Of a stretch of DNA of 64,000 nucleotides, positions 53,641-63,353 are shown in pieces. Made by a program: the position numbers and the translations under genes. The notes beneath the pieces are model-generated. The model was not told the origin of the DNA. It saw only the letters and a program-made list of their open reading frames with translations, and made no database searches. Source of the DNA: Streptomyces sp. WAC 01529 (lineage in GTDB: Bacteria > Actinomycetota > Actinomycetes > Streptomycetales > Streptomycetaceae); assembly GCF_003945545.1 (NCBI RefSeq), contig NZ_CP029617.1, positions 4,537,001 to 4,601,000 on the forward strand, given 5' to 3'. The first letter of the stretch is position 1; each line of letters opens with the position of its first letter.

Positions 53641-54339
53641 ATGCCCACGCCCTACGGATCCCGCGGCGGCATGGCCTTCAGCGCGGAGGAGCTGCGTGTG
53701 CTCCGTCGCGCCCTGGCCCTGGCCCTGCACCCCAGCCCCGTCCGCAGCCCGGCCCCCGGCTCCGCCCACGTCCCGAGCCCCACTCGCGACGAGGACGTCC
53801 GGGACTTCCTGCGCCTCGCCCAATCGGTGGACGAGGCGGTACAGGAGGGCGCCCGGCTCCGCGCCTTCCTGGTGGCCGACCTCGCCCGCTACCGGGCCGC
53901 CCTGCCCGGCACCGCCGCCGGCTACCTCGCACTCCTCGACGATGTGCTCGGCGCCGGTTACCAACCGGGCCCCGACGACCTCGCGGCCCTGCGCGCCCTG
54001 CGCGGCAACCCCGCCGCGGCCGCGCTGCTCGACCGCTGCCGGACCCTCGCCGAGCGCTCCGTCCGCGCCCGCCTCGCCGGCCACGCAGTCCCGGCGCCGG
54101 AACGCCCCCGCATGCCCGCGCCCCGCACACACCTCCTCGCCCTGCCCGGCGGCCTGGGCGCCGCGGAGAAGGAGACCTCCCGCCCGGTCCCCACCCCGGC
54201 CGAGGTCTTCCCGCCCAAACGCCCCACGCCCGCCGCACCCGCACCCGCACCCGCGTCCCCGACGCCCTCCGCGCCCCCGGAACCGGCGCCCCCCGCCCCC
54301 ACGCCCGCGGACCCCTCGCACCAGCTCGCGGCGGGCTAG
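53641..54339 (+). CDS. Uncharacterised helical protein with Pro/Ala-rich tail
   Basis: A 232-residue protein. Residues 1-155 are helical (AFSAEELRVLRRALALALHP, TRDEDVRDFLRLAQSVDEAV, ADLARYRAALPGTAAGYLAL, AALLDRCRTLAERSVRARL). After residue 160 the sequence becomes a Pro/Ala/Ser-rich disordered tail. No domain is recognised. The ATG at 53641 is used. It stands 15 bp before a small membrane protein gene. Confidence 0.72.
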   Translation: MPTPYGSRGGMAFSAEELRVLRRALALALHPSPVRSPAPGSAHVPSPTRDEDVRDFLRLAQSVDEAVQEGARLRAFLVADLARYRAALPGTAAGYLALLDDVLGAGYQPGPDDLAALRALRGNPAAAALLDRCRTLAERSVRARLAGHAVPAPERPRMPAPRTHLLALPGGLGAAEKETSRPVPTPAEVFPPKRPTPAAPAPAPASPTPSAPPEPAPPAPTPADPSHQLAAG

Positions 54340-54353
54340 CTACTCTGGGGGGC

Positions 54354-54533
54354 ATGGACTACGTTTCCGCGCTCCTGCCCCCCGTAGTGATGGCCGTGTT
54401 CTTCGGCGGTCTCATCGTGACGATCGTCAAGACCCAGGGCGGCGCCAACAAGGCCAAGGAGGACGCGGCGGCCGACGCCGCGATCACCCGCGCCGAAGCC
54501 GTCCGCCAGGCACCGAAGACCGGCGGCGCCTGA
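54354..54533 (+). CDS. Small single-helix membrane protein
   Basis: A 59-residue protein. One membrane helix (about 7-25, LLPPVVMAVFFGGLIVTIVK) is followed by a charged Ala/Lys/Asp-rich tail. GGGGGG precedes the ATG at 54354 and can serve as ribosome site. Position, codon use and the helix support a real gene. It is probably co-transcribed with the preceding gene. The function is unknown. Confidence 0.75.
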   Translation: MDYVSALLPPVVMAVFFGGLIVTIVKTQGGANKAKEDAAADAAITRAEAVRQAPKTGGA

Positions 54534-54605
54534 CCCCGCACACACCACCGACCAGGGCGTACGACTCGCGACCTCGCCGAGCCGTGCGCCCTTGTTGTTG
54601 TGCGA

Positions 54606-54625
54606 TGTCGCGTAATGTCGCGTAA
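54606..54625. repeat. Direct repeat of TGTCGCGTAA
   Basis: Two exact head-to-tail copies of a 10-bp unit, 65-84 bp before the BlaI-type regulator start. The one-turn spacing could suit a protein binding on one face of the helix, or place a -10/-35 region. Confidence 0.5.
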
Positions 54626-54658
54626 TTAGGCGTACGCCACGTCCCTCACGCATCACGC

Positions 54659-54682
54659 CAATAGTGACGTCTCCCACTATTG
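54659..54682. promoter_or_regulatory. Perfect inverted repeat just before the BlaI-type gene
   Basis: CAATAGTG-N8-CACTATTG, 24 bp in all, ending seven bases before the GTG start. It takes the place of a ribosome site, so the transcript may start at or near the GTG. It is a good candidate for the operator of the regulator itself. Confidence 0.65.
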
Positions 54683-54689
54683 TTCAACT

Positions 54690-55088
54690 GTGCCTCGTCC
54701 ATTGGGAGAACTCGAAGACTCCGTCATGACACGGGTGTGGAAGTGGAACCGCCCCGTGACCGTTCGAGAAGTCCTGGAAGACCTTCAGCAGGAACGGTCC
54801 ATCGCCTACACGACCGTGATGACCGTTTTGGACAATCTCCATCAGAAGGGCTGGGTGCGTCGCGAAGCGGAAGGCCGGGCCTATCGATATGAGGCGGTCT
54901 CCACTCGTGCCGCCTACGCGGCCGCACTGATGAACGAAGCCTGGTCGCAGAGCGACAACCCCGCAGCCGCACTCGTCGCCTTCTTCGGCATGATGTCGGA
55001 GGAACAGCGGGAAGCGCTGAGCGACGCCATGCGTATCGTCCAAGGCCCGGAGAACCCCGGCGCGGCGGAGCGCGGCGCAGAGCGATAG
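54690..55088 (+). CDS. BlaI/MecI/CopY-family transcriptional regulator
   Basis: A 132-residue repressor. The winged helix spans about residues 5-72 (LGELEDSVMTRVWKWNRPVT, SIAYTTVMTVLDNLHQKGWV, REAEGRAYRYEAV). The C terminus (about 75-120) serves as dimerisation part. In other bacteria BlaI works with a BlaR1 sensor protease and controls beta-lactamase; neither gene is next to it here. The GTG at 54690 has no Shine-Dalgarno sequence, and the palindrome sits there instead. Confidence 0.9.
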   Translation: MPRPLGELEDSVMTRVWKWNRPVTVREVLEDLQQERSIAYTTVMTVLDNLHQKGWVRREAEGRAYRYEAVSTRAAYAAALMNEAWSQSDNPAAALVAFFGMMSEEQREALSDAMRIVQGPENPGAAERGAER

Positions 55089-55097
55089 CGTCCGCTC

Positions 55098-55640
55098 ATG
55101 GCAGCAGAGGTCCCCGAACTCAGCGAACTCAGCGCAAAAGCGGTCTCCGTCCGCAGGGCGCGAACCTCCGATGTACCGGCCGTGCGCAGGCTCCTCGACT
55201 CCTACGTCCGCGAGCGCATCCTCCTCGACAAAGCGACGGTGACTCTTTACGAGGACATCCAGGAGTTCTGGGTCGCGGAACGGGACGACAACGCCGAGTT
55301 GGTCGGCTGCGGGGCCCTGCACGTGATGTGGGAAGACCTCGCGGAAGTACGCACCCTGGCGGTGAATCCCGAGGTCAAGGGCGTCGGGGTGGGGCATCAG
55401 CTGCTCGGGAAGTTGCTGCAGACCGCCCGGTGGCTCGGTGTGCGCAAGGTTTTCTGTCTGACCTTCGAAGTCGACTTCTTCGCCAAGCACGGCTTCGTGG
55501 AGATCGGCGAGACTCCGGTCGACGGAGATGTCTACAGCGAGCTGCTGCGTTCCTATGACGAGGGCGTCGCGGAGTTCCTCGGCCTCGAACGAGTGAAACC
55601 GAACACCTTGGGCAACAGTCGGATGCTTCTGCATCTGTGA
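55098..55640 (+). CDS. argA: Amino-acid N-acetyltransferase, ArgA-like (GNAT)
   Basis: A 180-residue acetyltransferase closely resembling the short mycobacterial ArgA, which acetylates glutamate or glutamine to start arginine synthesis. VRRARTSDVPAVRRLLDSYV, VTLYEDIQEFWVAERDDNAE, the acetyl-CoA loop NPEVKGVGVGHQLLGKLLQT and the ending KPNTLGNSRMLLHL all fit. It lies nine bases after the BlaI-type gene and may be co-transcribed with it. The symbol is by similarity only. Confidence 0.85.
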   Translation: MAAEVPELSELSAKAVSVRRARTSDVPAVRRLLDSYVRERILLDKATVTLYEDIQEFWVAERDDNAELVGCGALHVMWEDLAEVRTLAVNPEVKGVGVGHQLLGKLLQTARWLGVRKVFCLTFEVDFFAKHGFVEIGETPVDGDVYSELLRSYDEGVAEFLGLERVKPNTLGNSRMLLHL

Positions 55641-55776
55641 TCGCCACTGTGGTATTCCGGGCCGCCTCGTGCCCCGGTGGCCTATGTCCGAAACGCGCAT
55701 GTTTCCAGGCTTCTCGGGGTCCCGGGTCTCTCCCAGGGGTTTGTGTTTTTCCGGCAAAAGCGGTTTGCTTTCCGAC

Positions 55777-55798
55777 GTACTGCAGTACTGCATATAAC
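55777..55798 (+). promoter_or_regulatory. Candidate lsr2 promoter with a 12-bp palindrome
   Basis: GTACTGCAGTAC (55777-55788) is a perfect palindrome directly before TATAAC (55793-55798), which resembles a -10 box. The surrounding 100 bp is unusually T-rich for this genome. AT-rich DNA is the target of Lsr2, so autoregulation is plausible. Confidence 0.35.
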
Positions 55799-55866
55799 AG
55801 GGGCCGGTGAATCGGTGGCGTACGCCGCCCGGACCGGCCTCCAAGTTATCGATGAAAGGAAATCCA

Positions 55867-56205
55867 GTGGCACAGAAGGTTCAGGTCCTTCTTGTCGATG
55901 ACCTCGACGGTGGCGAGGCGGACGAGACCGTGACGTTTGCGTTGGACGGCAAGTCCTACGAGATCGACCTCACCACGGCCAACGCGGACAAGCTCCGTGG
56001 CGCCCTGGAGGACTTCGTCAAGGCCGGTCGGCGTACCGGCGGCCGTGGCTCGGGCGGCCGCGGCAAGGCGCGCTCGGCGGCGGCGAGCGGTGGTCAGGAC
56101 ACCGCCGCGATCCGCGCCTGGGCGAAGGAGAACGGTTTTGAGGTCAACGACCGGGGCCGTGTTCCCGCCTCGATCCGCGAGGCCTACGAGAAGGCCAACG
56201 GCTGA
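55867..56205 (+). CDS. lsr2: Nucleoid-associated protein Lsr2
   Basis: A 112-residue H-NS-like xenogeneic silencer. The N-terminal dimerisation domain (VQVLLVDDLDGGEADETVTF, SYEIDLTTANADKLRGAL) is joined by a Gly/Arg-rich linker to the DNA-binding domain (IRAWAKENGFEVNDRGRVPA), which contains the Arg-Gly-Arg minor-groove hook. The GTG at 55867 follows AAAGGAAA. Streptomycetes carry lsr2 and a paralogue lsrL. The clpC-linked position is, as I recall, that of lsr2. Confidence 0.95.
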   Translation: MAQKVQVLLVDDLDGGEADETVTFALDGKSYEIDLTTANADKLRGALEDFVKAGRRTGGRGSGGRGKARSAAASGGQDTAAIRAWAKENGFEVNDRGRVPASIREAYEKANG

Positions 56206-56774
56206 CGGCTGCGACGGCGCAGCCTGACCCGGTGGCACTGCGTCGCAGCCGTGTCCACGAGCCGTACGAGATCGGAGCCCACGGCGGGGTCGCTGTGGTG
56301 CGCGGTCCCGCCTCCCCCCACCGCGGGCAGGGACACGAGCGCCGGCAGCGTCGGCTCCACCTCGCACCCGGGCTCCGGGGGTCGCAGCCATACGGCGGCC
56401 CCCCGTGAGCCGGACCACCCCGGAGGCGTGGGCGCGTCGATCCGCCCGCCCGCACCGACGGCGGTGAGGCCGAGGGGGATGTCCCCCCACTCCAGCCAGT
56501 CGAGCAGCCCCGGCAGCTCGTCCGCGCTCCCCGCGCTCACCAGCAGCCGCATCGTTTCCCCGCACAGCGCGACCGGCGCCTTCGGTCCGAGGTGGCGCAG
56601 CGCGGCGAAGCCCGCTTCCGCGGGTAGTTCCAGGACGTCGAAGCGCAGCCCCGTCAGCAGGCGCACCGGGCCGGGTTCGGGCGCGGTCGCCCAGCCGAGC
56701 CGGTTCTCGTACCACTGGCGCACCGGGTCGCTCTGCTCGACCGGCGTGCGGGGCTGAGGAACTGTGGGGGCCAT
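56184..56774 (-). CDS. Uncharacterised protein convergent with lsr2
   Basis: A 196-residue soluble protein. WYENRLGWATAPEPGPVRLL at about 21-40 and FDVLELPAEAGFAALRHLG suggest a family with weak likeness to the N-terminal part of primase/polymerase-like proteins, but no catalytic acidic triad is visible. PLGLTAVGAGGRIDAPTPPG and AVWLRPPEPGCEVEPTLPAL follow. Its last 22 bases overlap the end of lsr2. The position between lsr2 and clpC is kept in related genomes as far as I recall. Confidence 0.75.
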   Translation of the reverse strand: MAPTVPQPRTPVEQSDPVRQWYENRLGWATAPEPGPVRLLTGLRFDVLELPAEAGFAALRHLGPKAPVALCGETMRLLVSAGSADELPGLLDWLEWGDIPLGLTAVGAGGRIDAPTPPGWSGSRGAAVWLRPPEPGCEVEPTLPALVSLPAVGGGGTAHHSDPAVGSDLVRLVDTAATQCHRVRLRRRSRQPLAFS

Positions 56775-57214
56775 GTCCCAGCAACAGCCGGAAGGCCGTC
56801 GGGGTTACGCGCGGTCGCGGACCGGATGCGCACGGTGGCCGGAAAAGGAGCGTGAGGGCGTGTTCGGCGGCGCAAGGGTGTTCGCCCGTAGCGGAGGGAA
56901 CCGGGGCGCGCCGCATGGAGTGTGAGTCCTTGCGGGTAAGACATCCCTAGTGGGGAGGGGCGACACGCGGTCTTCGGCGTCTCACGTTCGCCATCGGCGT
57001 ACTGATGGTGAGGGTATCTGCCTGGCCTGCGGGAACATCGTCTCGCACCATCGGGTTGGAGCTGTTGTCGGCGTTCGAGGTCAGGACTTCCCCCGTGAAG
57101 GGGGCCGGGTGTCGGCAGTTGGAATGAGCGGTCCCCGCTTGCGGGACTAAGCTGCGGAAGGACAGGGAGGGGACCGACCCCTTACTGCCTGACCGCTCTG
57201 AGGAGCGATTAACG
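56775..57214 (+). promoter_or_regulatory. Long clpC upstream region
   Basis: A 440-bp region between divergent genes. It carries a candidate ClgR site at 56986-56999 and a hairpin GTCCCCGCTTGCGGGAC (57131-57147) close to the likely transcription start. A GAGGAG ribosome site precedes the clpC ATG. No small gene is convincing here. Confidence 0.5.
56986..56999. promoter_or_regulatory. Candidate ClgR binding site before clpC
   Basis: GTTCGC-CATCG-GCG, with the inner inverted repeat CGCC-ATC-GGCG, 215 bp before the clpC start. ClgR sites in actinobacteria, as I remember them, have CGC and GCG halves of this form and activate clp genes. Confidence 0.45.
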
Positions 57215-59743
<2,529 letters not shown>

Positions 59744-59764
59744 CCCTTTCAGGGTGCGCTTGTG

Positions 59765-59805
59765 GGGGCTGCCCCGGACCGGTTCTTACGGTCCGGGGCA
59801 GCCCC
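59765..59805 (+). terminator. Strong bidirectional terminator between clpC and the NACHT gene
   Basis: A perfect 16-bp stem GGGGCTGCCCCGGACC / GGTCCGGGGCAGCCCC with a nine-base loop and a TTT end, 21 bp after clpC. It lies 20 bp from the stop of the convergent NACHT gene and can serve both. Confidence 0.85.
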
Positions 59806-59824
59806 TTTCCGTATGCGGGGGCGT

Positions 59825-62800
59825 TCAGAGTGTGGGCAGGCCGTAGGTCTCGATCTCGATGTGGTCGGGCAGGGCGGAGAGGTCCAGCGGCTGCCTCGCG
59901 TCGGGCGCTCCCACGCTGTTGAGGGCCTCCACGTAGAGGCGCTGGAGCCCCGGCATGAGGGTGACGAGGCGTGCCAGCGCGGCGTCCTCGTGGTCGTCGA
60001 GGGAGAGGTGAAAGTCCGTGAGGCCGGGCAGGCTCAGCTCCTTGGGCGCGTGAAGGAGGCTGTGGGAGCCGGCGTGCAGTGTGGTGAGCCGGGGCAGGCG
60101 GGCGAGCGCCTCCCAGTCGGCGGCCGAGTCCGGGCCATCGCCCAGGAAGGCCACCAGCTCCAACAACGGCCATCTGGGCAGCAGCTCCAGGTCCCGTACG
60201 GAGGAGCGGGACCCCGCGAGGCCGAGGAAATTCAGTGGGGCCTCGGCGGGGATCAGCGTCAGACTCCAGGGTTCGCCGGCCTCGAAGACGCTGAAGAGAC
60301 TCAGCCCGTCCAGGCTGTGCAGCGCTACCAGCCCCTCGGCCGAGAGGTGGGCCGGGGAGTAGGACAGCATCAGGAAGGTGGGCTCGCAGGCGACCAGGAA
60401 CCGGGAGGCGACCCCGGGGGAGACGCCGACCCTGATGTCCAACCGCTTCGGGTATAGCCCCAGCCGCTCCAGCTCCACGATCTGTTCGTCGCTGCGGAGA
60501 GTGAAGTTGATGCCGGACTGGTCGAGGTGGGCGATGACCTGTTCCGCGTATGCGCGGCAGTCGTAGCGGTGCCAGCCCCACAGCAACTGACTGCGGACCA
60601 GGAGGCTGGGGTGCCGGGTGAAGTGGGACAGGAACGGGATGGCCGCGTCGGACCGTACGTGGGTCGCGGTGATCGTGACCAGGCGGGCCTCTTCGTCGCT
60701 CAGACCGTCGGGGCCGGGGAGCAGGTCGAGCACCATGGGGCCGACCTTCGCGAGTTCGCGGGCGTCCTCGGCGTCACGCGGCGGGATGAGCCCGGCCGTG
60801 CGGCGCTCCACCTCCTCCCGTACGGCGGGGGCCAGTTCCGCCGCGTGTTCGAGGCAGGCCGCGGCGAGGAGGTGGACGCGCTTGCGGGAGCGTTCATCGT
60901 GGTGTTTGTCTCCGTACGCCAGCAAGTCGCGCAGCAGTTCCGCCCGTTCACGCGGCCTCGCCTGGGCCACCGCCATGCGGATGACGTCCTCCCACTGGTC
61001 GTCCGCCGCGTGCCGGGCGAGGAAGCCGAAGTCGCCCTCGTCGACCGCCGCGCGGGCGCCCAGGAAGTCCTGGAAGGTGCGGTGGACGAAGTCGACGGTG
61101 TCGGGGCCGGGTTCGCGCAGGAGGCCGCTGCGGTGGAGGAAGTGGGCGTAGACGGCCCGCGCGTCACCGAGCGCGGCCAGCTCCGGTACGGACGGCAGCG
61201 CGTCGGCGATGATCGCCTCGGCCCGTGAGCGGTCCAGGACGGTGCGGCCGTTGCGGATCAGCCAGTACGCGAGGCGCTGGAGCAGCTGGAGCTGCGGTTC
61301 CTCCCGCAACTCGGGGACGGTCATGTGGCGTTCGCGGTCCCTGCGGACCAGGAGCATGGAGAGGGCGGCCGTGTAGAGGTCCTTGCGGCCCAGGGGGAGG
61401 AAGCCCCTGCGGTCCCGGTGCAGGGCGCAGATCAGGCCGCACATCAGGGGGTTGGTGGCCAGGCGGCCCAGATCCGGCTTCGACTTCACGGCCGCGAGGA
61501 GCTGACTCTCGTACGCGATGAGGGCCGCGTCCTCGTCGGGCGCGCCCGTGGCCGCCGCGGTGTGCCAGCGCTTGATGAACGCGGCCACCTCGGTCTCGTT
61601 CATGGCGGAGAGCGTCAGTTCCGTGAAGCCCTCGTCGGCGAGCCAGTCCGTGCGCACCGCCGAGGGGCGTGAGGTCACCAGCCAGCGGTTGCCGGGGTAG
61701 GCGTCGATGAGATCGGTGAGCCACGCGCGCGTGGCGGCGCGTTCGGCCTCCGGGATCTCGTCGATGCCGTCGATCAGGACCAGGGCGCGGCCCGCCGCAA
61801 GGACGCGCGCCTCCCAGCCCGCGGGCTGAGTACCGGCGAGCGGGCAGCCGACCGCGGCGAGGAAGTCAGCGGGGGCGGGCAGGCGCTCACCGTGGCGGGT
61901 CAGGGTGCGCAGGGGGAGGACGTAGGGGATGCGGTCGTAGAGGTACGTCATGGGGCCCTCGGCCAGCTCCTGGCGGGCGGCGCTCACTGCGAGCCACTGC
62001 ACGAGGGTCGTCTTGCCGGAACCGGCCTCGCCGCGCAGCAGGACGCGGTCATGGGCGGCGAGCGCCCGGTCGGCGGGGAGCGGGGAGGTGTGCTCGACGA
62101 CCTCCACCTCTTCCGCGTGGTACTCCCCGCCGGTCAGGAACCGGGTCGTCGCCACACGTCCGGGCGCCGTCGCCTCCAGGGACATGTAGGCCGCGTCCAG
62201 CGGCCACTTGCCCGGGGTGCCCGTCAGGTCGATCCCGAAGATGGTCAGCTTGCCGTGCTTCTTCGCGACGTACGCGAGGTAGGGCTCTTCGAAGGCCGCG
62301 TCCTGTGCCCCGGGACGCGGGCTGCGGGCGATCAGCTCGTCCACCTTGGCGATGAGTTCGTGCTGGCCCCGGCTCTGCGCGACCAGCGTCGCCGCCGGGA
62401 AGGTGGAGCGCTGCGTGAAGAATTGAAGGATGTGCAGGCAGGCCCACTCGGTGACGGAGCCGAGGTAGGAGGAGGCGTCGGCGGAGAGCCCCGCGGTGGC
62501 CGGGCGCCCGGCGGCCGACGCGTGCTGGAGGAGGGTGCGGGCCAGCTCGCGGTGGCCGAGGCGGACCGCCTGGACGTCGTCCATGTCGAGGTCGCCGAGG
62601 GCCAGGAGCACCCGGGACAGGGCGTCGACGACGGCGTCGGTCTCGTCCGCGGGGAAGGGGCGCTCGCCGGGCGAGCGTATGGAGCGGGTCACCAGCCGCT
62701 CGGCGAGGCGGCGCACGTCGGCCTCGGTCAGCACCCGCTTCTCGCCCCGGAACGACACCAGGGAGGAGAGCCGTACGGGCCGCTCGACCAGCCCCGCGCC

Positions 62801-62884
62801 CGGGCCCTCCCGCACGAACAGCTTCTTGATCAGGGGGGTTAAGGCGCTCGATGCCAGGCGGGTGCCGATGACCGCGGGATCCAT
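59825..62884 (-). CDS. NACHT-domain STAND NTPase (bacterial NLR-like, possible anti-phage protein)
   Basis: About 1019 residues. A helical N-terminal domain of the NACHT-associated type (1-130, starting MDPAVIGTRLASSALTPLIK) is followed by a linker with an extra domain (about 135-260). The NACHT core has Walker A GEAGSGKTT (285-293), Walker B RALVLIDGIDEIPE (about 366-379) and sensor WLVTSRPSAV (401-410). A winged-helix/helical region comes next (about 450-700, with FVHRTFQDFLGARA). The C-terminal 280 residues have irregular leucine-rich units (LELLPRWPLLELVAFLGDGP, LARLPRLTTLHAGSHSL). Such proteins sense phage or host signals and oligomerise. A start at 62944 is also possible. Confidence 0.85.
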   Translation of the reverse strand: MDPAVIGTRLASSALTPLIKKLFVREGPGAGLVERPVRLSSLVSFRGEKRVLTEADVRRLAERLVTRSIRSPGERPFPADETDAVVDALSRVLLALGDLDMDDVQAVRLGHRELARTLLQHASAAGRPATAGLSADASSYLGSVTEWACLHILQFFTQRSTFPAATLVAQSRGQHELIAKVDELIARSPRPGAQDAAFEEPYLAYVAKKHGKLTIFGIDLTGTPGKWPLDAAYMSLEATAPGRVATTRFLTGGEYHAEEVEVVEHTSPLPADRALAAHDRVLLRGEAGSGKTTLVQWLAVSAARQELAEGPMTYLYDRIPYVLPLRTLTRHGERLPAPADFLAAVGCPLAGTQPAGWEARVLAAGRALVLIDGIDEIPEAERAATRAWLTDLIDAYPGNRWLVTSRPSAVRTDWLADEGFTELTLSAMNETEVAAFIKRWHTAAATGAPDEDAALIAYESQLLAAVKSKPDLGRLATNPLMCGLICALHRDRRGFLPLGRKDLYTAALSMLLVRRDRERHMTVPELREEPQLQLLQRLAYWLIRNGRTVLDRSRAEAIIADALPSVPELAALGDARAVYAHFLHRSGLLREPGPDTVDFVHRTFQDFLGARAAVDEGDFGFLARHAADDQWEDVIRMAVAQARPRERAELLRDLLAYGDKHHDERSRKRVHLLAAACLEHAAELAPAVREEVERRTAGLIPPRDAEDARELAKVGPMVLDLLPGPDGLSDEEARLVTITATHVRSDAAIPFLSHFTRHPSLLVRSQLLWGWHRYDCRAYAEQVIAHLDQSGINFTLRSDEQIVELERLGLYPKRLDIRVGVSPGVASRFLVACEPTFLMLSYSPAHLSAEGLVALHSLDGLSLFSVFEAGEPWSLTLIPAEAPLNFLGLAGSRSSVRDLELLPRWPLLELVAFLGDGPDSAADWEALARLPRLTTLHAGSHSLLHAPKELSLPGLTDFHLSLDDHEDAALARLVTLMPGLQRLYVEALNSVGAPDARQPLDLSALPDHIEIETYGLPTL

Positions 62885-63353
62885 GGGGGTGAGCGTAGTG
62901 GGCGTCACATCGGCGGCGGGGTGGATCTTCGTGGCCGGTGACATGCCGCACAGGCATTTTGTCCGTTACTAGGCGGAATAGTGGGACGGGCCCGAGGTGC
63001 ACGCGGGACTTTGGTCCCGCAACCTCCGGGACCTTTGGCGCGTCGGGGGTCGATGGGTGCGGACCCATGGGCAGCAGGCGTCCGGGGGCGGTCCGACGTG
63101 GGGTTAAACCCGCTGAGCGACCTGGGATTCCATTGCGGAGTCGCGGGGTAATTGTCCGGATTTGTTGGTGTCAAGAGGTCGAAATGCCGACGCCCGGCTA
63201 CGGCTTTGGGTAGTAGATGGGGGGTTTGGCAGGGATCGGAGCGCGGGTTACCAAGGGATGGCCGACCCGGCGAAGTGCGGTTCTTGCGGGGCTCCCCCCC
63301 GCTCCCGTCCGCCGGGTCTCCTCACGCCCCCTCAGCCTGTGAAGGACGTCCCC
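62885..63353 (+). promoter_or_regulatory. 469-bp divergent region; structured leader of the M23 peptidase gene
   Basis: Several hairpins can form on the plus strand: GCGGGAC-TTTG-GTCCCGC (63003-63020), ATGGGT-GCGG-ACCCAT (63053-63068) and a longer pairing GACCCGGCG (63264) with CGCCGGGTC near 63311. This may be a regulated 5' leader. I looked for the conserved c-di-AMP riboswitch sequences known before Streptomyces cell-wall hydrolase genes and did not find them. TTTTGTCCGTTACTAG lies near 62956. Confidence 0.4.

Noticed and set aside
54690..55088. Beta-lactamase resistance locus
   Set aside because: The BlaI-type regulator has no BlaR1 sensor or beta-lactamase gene next to it.
56880..56893. 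Second ClgR site as an annotated feature
   Set aside because: Half-sites match but the centre lacks the inverted repeat seen at 56986-56999; kept only as part of a finding.
62945..63353. c-di-AMP (ydaO-type) riboswitch before the M23 peptidase
   Set aside because: The conserved core sequences of that class could not be found, although hairpins are present.
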